DNA of 43,238 nucleotides, from contig NMRA01000174.1 in NCBI GenBank assembly GCA_002633005.1, forward strand, positions 222,516-265,753, given 5' to 3'. Shown piece after piece: positions 10,162-22,600 of the stretch (within the stretch, counting starts at the first letter, position 1; each line of letters starts with the position of its first letter). The notes below the pieces were generated by a model that saw nothing but the letters and a program-made list of their open reading frames with translations, did no database searches and was not told the DNA's origin. The stretch is from Phoronis australis (Eukaryota > Phoronida > Phoronidae). Position numbers and translations under genes: made by a program.

Positions 10162-11908
10162 TTTGATCATGTTATTAATAATGTTGTTTTACCATCAATG
10201 TATCTTTCGTTTTTGCTAAAAAGACCTTGCCAGGAAATCCAAATACCAGTAATGGCAGATTGGTAAAAAGTAAAAAAAAATTATACATGCTTTCTCCTTT
10301 CAGAAAATATGTTTTACCGAGTTAAAATCTATGGATCTGTAGAGTTAATTTAAATACGCAGACTTGTCAAGGTGCTGCATAACCCTAAAAAGCCTTATAA
10401 GTTATGGTACACCACTGTAACAAACAGCAAAATGGACATGGCCTACAACTGTGTTACCAGCAGGAACTTAAGGATGCATTGCAAAGGTAGAATGTCAACA
10501 AACCATGGAAAGGCAATTCAAACTACAGATCAAAACTACTGGTTTCATGAAAATACATTAACTATTATTTTTAACAAGAACAACATGGAGTGTTGAAATG
10601 TGCCCACGAATGCACCGCAGATAGTGTGCTACTAGGAGTGCTTATTTGTATTATAAAAGTGGCCACTAGATGGCGCAAAATAAGCTGAATCCACCCGAAA
10701 CGAAAACATATTGTTTCTAAATTAAAACGGACTAGAAACAGTAAAAATGGCCACTGGATGGCGCAAAATACGTCGAATTCATCCCACAACGAAAACATGT
10801 CATCGTTTCCTTAATAGAAAGCTATTTCCATAGTTTCATAAAAATCTATCAAGCAACTTCAGAGTAACAGGGGAATGGAAAAAAATGAAATTTCCACAAG
10901 GGGGCACAGCGTGTCGGATCAGTCTGAAAGTCATCGACGTCCATTGTGAACTTCCTATAAATACACTTATTAAATTTAATTAAGATTCTGCAGTAGGTTT
11001 AGGAGATACAACTATGGGCGCAAAAAAACAGAAGTGTCACTAGGAGGCGCCATAGAAGTCGAAGTCGGAAAATCATATAAATATGTGGGCGCATACAAAC
11101 TCACCTCTCAGCTTTTTCCCAAGTTATATTTAATAAAAATAATTGAAAGTCCCCAAACAGCAATTCTTTGTAAACCAGGAATTGAACAGGCCCAAACACA
11201 ATATTCAAAGTACTTTTTTTTTCGTACCTGTGCTACCGTACTTGACAGAGGAAAAAATACAATATACTCAAAGGATCCACAATTACTATACCTTAAAGAA
11301 TCCAGTAACTTCTTAAAAAATCAAAACACATCTAATACAGAATGCCACATCAGTGGCACTGATGCACCTTCACTCAAGGACAGACCTTTCCTGAATTGTC
11401 CTCCACAGTAACCACCAGATCAAGTAAGGATCTAAGAAAGAAAATAACAAGCAGATCCTGCAGAAGGATACAGTACAAGTGTGGGGTAATGATTCATGGA
11501 AACTGCCAGCAAAGACAGCTTGCTGCTCATTCACTAGTGCTGTTGACACAACTGTTTTGGATCAACTAGACAATCCAGTCAATAAATTTCAGCCTCACTT
11601 AGAAGGTAGCTATTTTCCCTCAAATAAGACAAGAGCTTTCTTGCCAGAAGATGTCACAATTACTTGGCAGGATGCCAGTTTCATCCCTGAGTGCAGTGAC
11701 GCCAATGTATTAAATTAATTCGACTGACACCTTGAGGGGTAGGGTCATTGTCTGAAATGACATTCATTCACCAGGCAAAACATTGGTTCTGAGTAGACTT
11801 ATCTTGATATCTAATAAATTAGAGGGAAGAAAAGTCAAATGTCATGTGTTAATGAAAAACTAAACCTGGATTAGAGTGAAACGCTGCACAATTACACCAG
11901 ATTACCAG
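10162..11908 (+). repeat. 1.74-kb direct duplication, copy 2
   Basis: Begins immediately after the N at 10161 with the same bases that begin copy 1 at 8425, and its similarity stops exactly at the sequence that ends copy 1. A repeat whose join coincides with an N is what two overlapping, unmerged allelic contigs produce. A real tandem duplication is the alternative. Confidence 0.95.
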
Positions 11909-14176
11909 CCTAACAACTAATCCCATAAAGTATCAGCTGCCTCTGTCAAATAAGACTGTTTTTCACCTGACAGTATCAGCTGACTTTTTAAAACACCCGA
12001 TCAAAATTGGTACCAAAAACCTTAAATTTAGAGTGACACTGGCATTCTTCCCAGCACATAGAACTTCCTGCCATCAAAATGATGACATTCTGAATTGTGT
12101 GTGGGCTTTGCTGGACAATTTATCAACTACAGGTTTTCAAACAAAATGGAATGTTCTAGTGTCACAGTTGTACCTAGATAATAAAAGAATCACCATCTGT
12201 TCTCTTCACGTGATGTTTACAAATATGTGTGCCCTTAACCCCATGCAATATGCAAATTCAATGCAAATTAGTTCTCTTCAACTGTCCCAGTCTATTGTTG
12301 CTTTTCCACCAACACTGAAACTACCCTGTTTTACAAAGTTCTGCTCTGAGGAAAAGCTTAACTCCCAGACTTAATTAGCAATGGCAGAGTTTTGCAACTA
12401 ATAAATTAAAAAGTATGTCACCTGATGAGAAGTGATTGTCGAAAAACAATAATTGTTGATACATATTGCCAACACACATTACAAATGTATTACGATTTGC
12501 TTCATTGGGCATTGCAACTGCCAAAATAGGTATGGTTTTGATTTGCAAAATTCAAGTCAAATTGTGATCCACTAAGTTTCTACCAGTAACCAGTATGTCT
12601 GTAAATATTTATTTACAGGCCAGTTACATGTCTAAAATCAACATAACCAGGTGCAATACCTCATAATGACTATATTTACTTGTCCTGGTTTAGTGGTCAG
12701 GGCAGCCAAGAGAGACACCAATTAAAAATTTAGACATCCTAGCTAGAATGCCCTGTTCAGCATTGGGATAGCCACATAAACCCCAAAGGCGTGTTCAGAC
12801 CGCCCCTGTCTCCACAGAATCATACCACACAATTAAAAACGATTTGACGTAGGGTCATAACAATACATTTGTGCATCATGGATGTCCTAAAAAATTGGAA
12901 AACCCATTTGAACACCCTATTGTTGAAATCCTGTATGAAACCATGGATCCCATACAAAGTACGACAGTTTATCAAAAATGACGGCCTTACATCCCTGCAC
13001 CAAATCAATGGCTTTCCACCTTCAAGTTACGTACCATAGCTATTATCTGCCAATGTTTTGAGTAACTGAGAGCATTTACGACAATGTCAGAACCCTTGAA
13101 AAAATGAAAAAGGCCAATTACTTACGTATTTTACAAATTTTATAGTAAGTGACAGCTTGATACGGATCATATCGCACAATTCAATAGTTAGGTTTAAACA
13201 GGGCTCAAGACTATGGTAACTACAAGATGCACTGGGCAGACTCAAAGCAGCTTTCAACACTTGAAAGTCCAATTTGCACAGAATGTGTATTCCCAATCAT
13301 TATGCCTAAGCTGATCCAACATTTTTATTGCCACTCAGACACTACTAAATCCCCTGAATAAACATCACTTGGACCCATGCCAGTCAGTTTTCAATGGCTA
13401 CAGAGGGGTTTACATGATATTTACACAACTAAAAATTACATGTAAAGGGAAAACGTACAAAAATGGTCTACATATCACCAGTGTGTTGGCGCCTGGGAGG
13501 ATGAGCCAGGATAAAAATCATCTGCATGAAATGAAAACTGACAGCAATGTGACATTGAACAGTAATCGCTCTTGGCTTTAGGAGAATTGATCGCTTAGCT
13601 ATAATACAGTTTGAATTATGGAAATGTGAGAATAATTTGCTCCTCGCACTGGTTAGGCATGCGCCCAGTCTAAGGAAACGTATGGGTCTATTGCAGCTGT
13701 TACCTTGATAGTCACCCGTACCCGCAAACCGGAAATCCCACCACACCAAAAAATTGCAATCAACTGCTGTAAACGTGTTTAAACATGTCGTATGGCATGT
13801 GAGGTGTCAAACATCAATTGAGGTACACGATAACAAAGATATTTTTCAATTTTCAAAACAGTACAGCACAAATGTATCACTCAATCTTGTCAAGCTTCTC
13901 AACAAAAGGAAAAAAGATAAGAAAATTACTTTATTATTTCCAATGTTATCATGTACAGTGCAGCTGTCCGCATAAAACACATGGTATCATTTTGAACATT
14001 TGCACTAATCTACTGAGCCTTCAAAAATGAGGTATAGCAACTGTTTCTGGCAATGAAAATTTTACTTCATTACTGCCAAGGTTTCTCATGCACAGCACTC
14101 CCTCATGGGGACACTTTGGAGCATCTGTAACAATGTACTCACAGCCAAGACAGATTTGGCAAGTGCTTCTTTGTGT
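11909..14176. other. no gene seen
   Basis: Contains a 113-codon open frame (12033-12374, plus), which shows no domain and lies in non-coding-like composition. I do not call it a gene. Confidence 0.5.
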
Positions 14177-14398
14177 CAAATAAAAAAAAAACATTGCTAC
14201 GGTTTTGTGTAAATAGGGGCACAAGTCTTCATTCTGCTGTGAGAATTCCAAATATCCAGATACCTGCATTTTATCAGCAATATATATACAGATTTTCCAA
14301 ATAAAAAAAACTTGCTACGGTTTTGTGCTATTAGGGAAACAAGTCTTCAGTCTGTCGGGAGCATTCCAAATATCCAGATATCTGTTTTATTAGCAAGG
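14177..14398. repeat. tandem duplication of a unit of about 120 bp
   Basis: Two diverged copies in direct orientation, each with CAAATAAAAAAA, TTGCTACGGTTTTGTG, CAAGTCTTCA, and TTCCAAATATCCAGATA in that order. Non-coding. Confidence 0.85.
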
Positions 14399-15116
14399 TA
14401 AAATGGGACAGGCAACAAAACCAGATATACAATCGAAACAAGCAAGAAACTTTAATAAATACGGAAAATAAAGCAAATTCTCTTCCATACAACAGTGTTT
14501 AGCATCTGGTTGTCTTCACATTTCTATCACATTAGCATTTCTGGTACAAAACAAAACAAGTTACCTGAAGAACGGAAGATCGTTCACGCAGCCAACCAGC
14601 CAGCCAGTTCAGCCTGTATGCTACTGTCAGAAAGAAATGAAACTTCAACCCACATGTCAAATTTCATACACATGCAGTGCAGGTTTTATAGCGCTTTTGT
14701 ATCAAGTAGGCATTTGTTTACACTGGAACATTTGCGTGGGTGTGGAATTAAAGATCGGCTACAGCAAATATGGCAGGCACAACTGTTGTCTAGACTCAGT
14801 GTCATCCTCAACACAGGCACTAGAGCCTACAGGGGATCCGTTGATCTATCAATCATAGATTGACATTTAATGCAATTCGGAATCCATGCACAATATCTAT
14901 AGCCATATGTTTGACATCAAAAGAATATCAAAAGTTGACTAATTCTTGAAAGCTGACACTTAAGTGATTCATTATTATTTTCAGCTTTCAAACTATACAG
15001 ATTTTTAGTGTTTTATCTCATAGCATACCTTTTCCTTTGATAGTAAAAACTAAATTACGTAGAATACAAGTCATTTTCCAAGACATTTCTCAACAGCATC
15101 AACAAAAAAAGGTTCA

Positions 15117-15354
15117 CGGTGAAATCTCACCAATTTCGATAAAAATTAAATGCATTTTATATATTTTTCAAGGTCCTCTAACAAGGTCCTAAATGCCCAC
15201 ATTTTTTTTCAAAACATCGTTTGATGGTAGCTGTGATGCAGAATTTGAACAAGGTAAAGCGTTAATTTCTGCCCTACATATCTCTCATGAAAAAAGAGAA
15301 AATAAAATTTCACTTGTCGGCCATATTGCGTCCTAAATAGGTGAGATTTCGCCG
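15117..15354. mobile_element. 238-bp MITE with GGTGAAATCTCACC-type TIRs, copy 1
   Basis: The left end CGGTGAAATCTCACCAATTT and the reverse complement of the right end CGGCGAAATCTCACCTATTT agree at nearly all positions. The interior (GATGCAGAATTTGAACA, GGCCATATTGCGTCC) is shared with an inverted copy at 26438-26654. Confidence 0.65.
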
Positions 15355-16161
15355 CAAGTAAAAGTAATTCTTCGCCTACTGAACAAACAAACATGAACGT
15401 CAGGCAGGACAGTGTCGTTCAAATCCACTTCCACATTGAACAATTGTCCTGATTACTCCTAAGTAATTCGGACATTCAGAAAAAAAATGATAGAAATCGC
15501 AAGACCAAGTTTTGCACAATTTCTCGTGTTTAGAGTTATCACAACAAAATTTTAATTCGGTTGGTTGTGATAAAAGTAGCAGATTACAAAAGTGGACGAT
15601 ATATGTTCTGACTACGAACCCCGCAGTCCAAATCGGGGAAGGCAGCTATGCATCAAGTCTACCAAATGCATAAATAACATCTGTGGAAATTAGCCAACTG
15701 GGTGAATCTAAAACCTTTATGGTTCAACATCCTGGCTCCTCACAGGGGGTACACGTCAACTTATCATACCATGTGTTGTTATTCCTTGTTGTAAGATGAG
15801 ACAGTTCCTGTACCATGGTGTGTTTGAGCTCTAAACACTGTTATGTAATAGATAGCAAGGAGGTTGTAAGAGTTTCTGCACCCCAATCCCATATTTCTAC
15901 CACATTTAGGCTTAAATAGGTGAACATTTTTAAAAGCGTACAGCACACGTTTTAATTTCTACGTTAATTTCTGACACCTTAAGATATGTAAGGTGAAAAA
16001 ATGTTCAGTCTGGGACAATGAAAAATTTATTATTTTGCACAAGGTTAGAGCTTGTACCAAATTTTAGAAATAGACAATATTAACTGTCTCAAATTCAAGA
16101 ATTGAAATCAACAACAAACCCTCATTCACCTTATTGATGTTGCTCACTATGGGGACAACTC

Positions 16162-16224
16162 GTGAAAAACTTGGTCGCATATGTGAAAAACTTTGTTGCA
16201 CGCGCGAAAAACCTTGTTGTGTTG
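16162..16224 (+). repeat. three imperfect 21-bp tandem units
   Basis: Units read GTGAAAAACTTGGTCGCATAT, GTGAAAAACTTTGTTGCACG and GCGAAAAACCTTGTTGTG-like. A short local expansion with no gene. Confidence 0.7.
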
Positions 16225-16556
16225 GTTGCTATTTTCGAAGCTATGAACAGCTAAGTCTATTTTTAGTCTTGATACCAAATGCCAAGTCTAATATTTGAGA
16301 AATATCATGAACGCCAAAATAACTCATGTCCCAATCTTCAGAATCAAGAAAATTCTACCACTACTAAATAAAGGGTGGTAAACAAATGAAACTTTTTCAT
16401 GCTAAAAATTTTTTTCTCTGCAAATCAGCAATTATCAGAGAGCTCTACGTCCTCTTCCAGAAAGCTTTGCTTTTGTTCTTAAATACAAGACATAAATACA
16501 CTTGAAAGAAAAATCTGTAATAGTCTGAAATAACTTGCTGAAGACAGGCACTCACA

Positions 16557-16630
16557 GGGTTTCTAAATTTTGAGAACCAGTTTTCTCTACTGAATAACAG
16601 GCATCAACTGGTTCTCAAAATTTGGCATGC
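16557..16630. repeat. 74-bp foldback repeat, copy 1
   Basis: The arms AAATTTTGAGAACCAG (16565-16580) and CTGGTTCTCAAAATTT (16608-16623) are exact reverse complements, around a loop with CTACTGAATAACAGGCATCA. The same structure is at 27299-27371 in opposite orientation. Confidence 0.75.
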
Positions 16631-19600
16631 TATATCAGACTATAGCCCGAAAATCTACTCCTACACAAATTTACACCATACAAATAAGTGGAGTTATATA
16701 CAAGACAAGATATTACTGCAGTTGTATTAATATCTAACAAGTTCCAATGCCAAAATCAAGGTCTAATGAATTACATCCACTAGAAAAATTACTACGAACA
16801 TGTTAATTTCCTTTAACAAGTTAAATCAAAAGGTCAATAAACACATGTGTTGTTCACACAAGTACCATGAATGAACCTAGATATTAGATACACAGCACCT
16901 AAGTTCTATGATGGGAAAACATGATCCATACTGAACTAAAATTAGTTTTGGGTAGTTGCACCAACAGTTTGGTGCATGAACAAGGAGAACAAGGGCAAAG
17001 GCGTGGAAAATCAATATTATTGGTAATTGAAAACATCCTTGTACACTGAAACTCTATTATTCAGAGCCTGTTGAGTGGGGTATTGAGCTATGTGACTAGG
17101 ATAACACACACTATTTTAATTGTGGCTATATTGGACAGGTCACAAGGGAGGTTGGAGTATTGTGGAGGTGTGCAAAGGTTATGATGGCTATACTTTTTAA
17201 ATGCCAAATCAATAGGGTTGGCTAGGTTAACAACTCAGTACAATAATGTCATTTATTTTCATTAATATTTATTTAAGACTTCTTGTCTGAAACCAGGAGA
17301 AATAAACCTTGATATATAAATATTTTAATCCTTGCACTAAGGTTCATGAAGATAAAAATCATTTGATAGATAGAAATAAATCAACTTTTTGAGAAAATCT
17401 AGAAAAAATACCACACTCAGGTTTAAGTAAGAAGAAAATTTAATTCCAAATGCCTGCTATAATATAAACAAAGTACCAATCTGAAAGCGAAATATTTTAT
17501 TAAATGGAATGGATTTTAAATTTTGTTGCTTCTTCCAGTGAGGATGTTGAGAATAAAGATTTATCCAGTGTATCTGCGCTGTGTGGGTGTAAACCATAGG
17601 CGCATATCAATGCTCTGGGTTGTTCTTGTTTATATTTGTATTGGTATCAATGGAAAAGTACCCTTACATGAAAATATAACTCAGTCAAAACTACATCTTG
17701 CTTAGGATGGTAAGATCTGCATTTGCCTGCTGCTTTTCTTTCATAGACTCAAACAATTAAGTGCTGCAGGAAAGCAAAAAGTCGAATGCCGCAAATTGTC
17801 TACCTTGTCAATCATCTGCTCAAATCGTACACTGAAATTAAGTCTACTACTGGAAAAGTCGTTGTTGAGCTCTCAAGTCAACGCCAAAGAGTAGTATGTT
17901 GGCAGTTTATTGTTGCCTCCATGAGATATCTCACTCACTTTCATTCTAGGTTTTGTTGAAATCTTTTATTTTTGAGCAGAACTTGCATTAATACAGGCAT
18001 CAGCATGGCTGTCAATCAAAATCTGTAATCGGAATATCTATGATTTTGCATTTTTGTGCTGTTGATCCATTTTCGTCATGTCTTCCAAGCAGGGATTCAA
18101 TCACCCCGCACCATCCTGAGTTAATTACTGGCAAATATAAGAACGTTCTTTTCAAATACTGAGAACTGTCTAGCAAGGCACTTCTCTTTTTTCTTTCTCT
18201 AATGAGACCTAACAGTGATGATATTTGCATGACAGGCTTAATGAAGAGGCTCTTATCTAATGCACACTTTCTTCTTCTTTCTCATTCACACCCACTCATG
18301 TTGAACTGCATTGTTCTGTAACAAGCGAGATACGTCGCATCATTCATCCTGATGAACGAAAGGAATAGTGGAAACAAAAGACCAGACCTTGTACTTAAAC
18401 AGGGACTTTTATTTTATGCAAATCTGTTAGGAGTACAAGGATGTCAAATGTCGACTGACGTCTGAAAGTATTGTCAGTGGATGACAGAGGAAACTAATGA
18501 AAAGTTTGGACAATTGCCAACCTTCGTGAATTCCTTCAAAAATGTAATACGATGCATTCACATGTCACACTATTGTATAAAATTATGTTATTTTCAATGC
18601 TATTCATTTTTTTCATTTATGAGCTAGTAACTGCTCAGACAGTACCACAGTCTTGGTTGATAGTAATTAAACTTTGTACCTACCATCTCCACTGCATTGA
18701 AAACATGGAATACCCAAACGTTGGTAAATAATTTACTGAATTACATCCAGATTTGATGAGACTTTTGATGACCCAAAATATTCATTGCTTTACAAAAGGA
18801 TACCATGTGAAGCTAATCTGCCAGTTATTACGGGTGTAACATAGGCCACTAATATGGAATACCGTCATCTACAAAGACTTAATTTTGATTTAGACAACTT
18901 GTCATAACACAACTGGTCCTACCTCGTGTCTTACAACAAAACTGGTTTCTAGACATGGAAAACTTGTTCCCTACTTAGACGAAAAGTGATTTCTGGACTA
19001 GGAAACATCTGGCAGTTAGTTATTGCATGCTTGGGATACAAAAATGACCCGACGTAACAAAACAAATTACTGACCCTGGTTTCAAGCAACAATGAATTGT
19101 CAGATCTTTCCAAGCTCAAAAATCACTTCTAACATGATTAAGGAATAGATTGTCTAACACTGAGTCTCAGTCCTCATCTTCACACTTGGTATCCTCGCCT
19201 TCAGTTTTGTATCAACGAGTGTCACACAATCCAGCCACAGTACAAGCCAAATTTATTCAGACAAAATGACCCTCATCATAATGGCTGTGTAGAAGCCGAA
19301 TCCATCATCTGAGTAGTCTTCCCTAATGACCGGGGTTGAAGAGGAACTATGGGTAAAGTTAGTACTAAGGTGGCAAAGTCATTCTGTAACTAGAAGTCTG
19401 CTGTCTTATAGTTATAAGCAGTAATAGTTGCTGTTACTAAAATTAGCCATCATGACGAAACAAAACTGAGAAACAAAAATCATTTTAAAAAACGAAATGA
19501 ACAATACTGACTTATCCGCAATATACCTTTGTTTGTCAGCATCATCTTAATGAACTCTCAAACAGTGAATCGTTTGCAGGTTATACTTTAGTACATTAAC

Positions 19601-22600
19601 AACTTTTAAAGGTGTCCTTCTACGAAAAGTAAAGGGATGTGAAATTGAGGCTTAAACCCATGTAGCAGAATAATTTGTTGAAAAGTTGAGATGTAACGCT
19701 TTGGCCTCTATTTCAGTGTGACAGCTGGGATGGTACCGTGCGCATCTTTCTGTTGTCAGGGTACAATAAAGTAGCATTTCACCCGATTCAACTGGCTAAA
19801 AAACAAAAGTCAAATTAGGCATTTTGATTTCACAAAATCCGTCTCATGCAGCATATTCTCACTCAAAATGAAAGTTATCAACACCTCCTGGAGGCAAATT
19901 AACCATGAAGATGATTTGGAGAACCAGGCCAAGTTATTCAGTGATTGCCTGAAGCTCAAAATCAGGGGCAGTTTCTTCCACTAGTAAGTACTGTAACAGT
20001 TAGTGTGCCCTAGAGCAGTAATCAAACCTATGATGCTGGTAAGCTGACTGCTAGTATTTGACAAGTCCAAAGTATGCTATACTGGTAGAAAATTCCTTCT
20101 TTCTCACGACGTGCATATTTCATGAAATCAAATAGCAACATAGAAGACAATTTTGCGTTTTTCTTGACTTACCTACAATGTCAGCCCTGGACCATTGAAG
20201 CCATATTCGTATCACACAATAAAAACAGATGAAGAAGCTGCTTCCAGTTACCTGACCATGATAGCATGAACTTCAGCAGGAAGTCACAAGTTCCAACAGA
20301 AAGAGCAGCTCAACAAACCCAGCGGAAACACTTGTACCAACACCGGAGAAACACGGTGGGAAGGTGTTTGGTTGGTGGTGCATACTAGTAGATAATTGTA
20401 TGCGAATTGTACTGACTTCGATAATGACAGTGTTGAAATTTTGAGTAGGGACAAGAACTGGCTCCAAAGAGTCATTTAGTAGGCCAGCATTGAATCGACA
20501 CGGAGGTAGCAGGTTTGTTCTGTCCACTGCTAGGAACGCGCTACTAACGATCGTATCTCACAATAACACAACGGGAAACTCTACTTGTCCTACCACTATA
20601 ATCATTCTGTCATTCCTCAAGAAAGGGAGCAGTAAGCTCCCGAAGGCTTATACGGTAATGGATTATTAGTAAGTACCATAGTCTAGTTGAACAGATTTAA
20701 TTTTGCGTTGATTTTAACTTTCCTGGATGGACAAAGATTTAAATTTCAAGATCAAAAGTTTTGCGAATAATTGTTCTTCTTAGGTAGTTATTTATTTAAT
20801 CACGGTCATCAAGCTGTAATAAATACATACCTTTCTATGGCTCTTAATTATTTTTTCGTGAAACTACTTCTACATTTTCTGTTTGCCTTGTGTCACACTA
20901 GTCTGAGTGATCCCCAACTGACACACCAGCAGTTAAACATTGGATTCCATTTACATCAAATTTCTTTGTATTATTATTATTGTTTTAGAGCTAAAAAGTT
21001 TTTGTTTTAGTAACAAAGTTAGTTATTTCTTAAACTTCACGGTTTACTACCTTGGTCACGGATTTAGGCAGAAACTCAGATATCCAGCTGCTTTACAACT
21101 TTCAGAATTGGTGAAAAAAAAACAAGCCAAGGACAACACTTGATGACAATAAGTTTACTTATTCCTTCAAAATTCTTTCAATGTTTAGTAAATTACTAGT
21201 ATCTCCGAACTGAAACGGCTTGGGGGAGACACTAACTGCTGTGGACCACACGATATACGGTAGATAAGGTAGCAGGCCTACGCAACTTGATGTCTGAATC
21301 AGTTAATAATTGTTTGATTTAAAAAGCAAACTAAAGCCAACAAATCCTTCACATTACTATTAAGTCCATCTTAAAACTACGATTTTGATCTCATCTGTGA
21401 CTTCAAGTACTTACATAATCCACGGGCTTTCTGAAAAGCAAGATCTGAGACCAATCGAGTTGAATTCGTGCTTTTATTGACATTTCCGCTCGATGACGGA
21501 GTCCTCTGTTGTCAGGTAAAGTAACTAGTCCACTCACAACTGAAGAACGCTCGGCCAACAATAGCTTCAACATTGACTTGACTCAGTCCCAGTTCTTCAG
21601 TTGCATATGTTGCGGTATAATGCTAATTTATCTCATGTAAAGTATTCCATGGTATTTTGAATAGTGCCAAGTGCTATAATGTCATTCTGTGAGTTAGCAA
21701 ATAAAAACAAAATCTGACTTTGCCAATAAGTGAATTGTTGAAGTTTCACGGAAGAGCTGAGATTCAAAATTCTACTACATAAAATAAATGAAATGAATGG
21801 AGGCTGGTAAATTGCTTGAAGCAATCAATGTATTCGATTTAGTCTAAAGATTTAACATCTACTTAGGACTGTCAACTCGCCTCCTAAAAAACAAGACGAA
21901 TGATTCCACCCCAACATGGTGAACACAACCGATCAATAAGGTTTTCAAATATTGCTCTGTAAGAGGTTTTAAATTTTTTTCAGTGTTGATTTCTTTAAAA
22001 ATATTTCCCATGCCTACTTCTGTAAACTAAGGATTTCTAATAGAATTATAGAAGTCCATGTCTTATCTGGTCCATTTTAGCGTTTGTTGCCGTTATTGAT
22101 AAAAACTACATGCTTCTTTTATCGCATATAAAATATCTTTTGATATTTTGAATTGAATAGTTTTGACATTGACTTCTAAATATTATAATGATTTCTAAGT
22201 TGTGATTCTGTTAGCAAATAAAAACATCTAATTTCACAAAACAAAGTCAGCATATTATCACTTATTTAACGTTCTTTTCTGGAAAGCAGTGAGCGATGTT
22301 TGGCATTAACTGAACCTACGCTTTCTGTCAAAACCCAGTTTTGATTTTAACATCTTTACTACCCTTATGTAATTGGTCTCAAGTTGTTCCTTAATCAAGA
22401 GATGTGATTTCTAAGCGATGAGAGAGCTAACTTAACCTGAACGTTTATGACTTTGGTTTGAAGAAATAGCAAAGTGTCAAACTTGGTAAGGATTAAGATA
22501 AAGACCTATTTTTAAACATTAAGTGGCCTAAATCAGAACTTTTTATTTACACATAGCACAGGATTAATGACACTTTAAACTGAACTTTTTCTGTCTTAAT

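Noticed and set aside
8627-11718. Pairs of similar short ORFs (for example 8826-9053 and 10571-10798; 9728-9970 and 11479-11718)
   Set aside because: They are repeated only because the 1.74-kb segment is duplicated. Small indels shift frames between copies without compensation.
12033-12374. 113-codon open reading frame, plus strand
   Set aside because: No recognisable domain, AT-rich context, no splice partner; length is within chance for this much sequence.
14495-14863. 122-codon open reading frame, plus strand
   Set aside because: Composition is not protein-like in a consistent way, and an overlapping frame (14637-14858) is equally open. No family resemblance.
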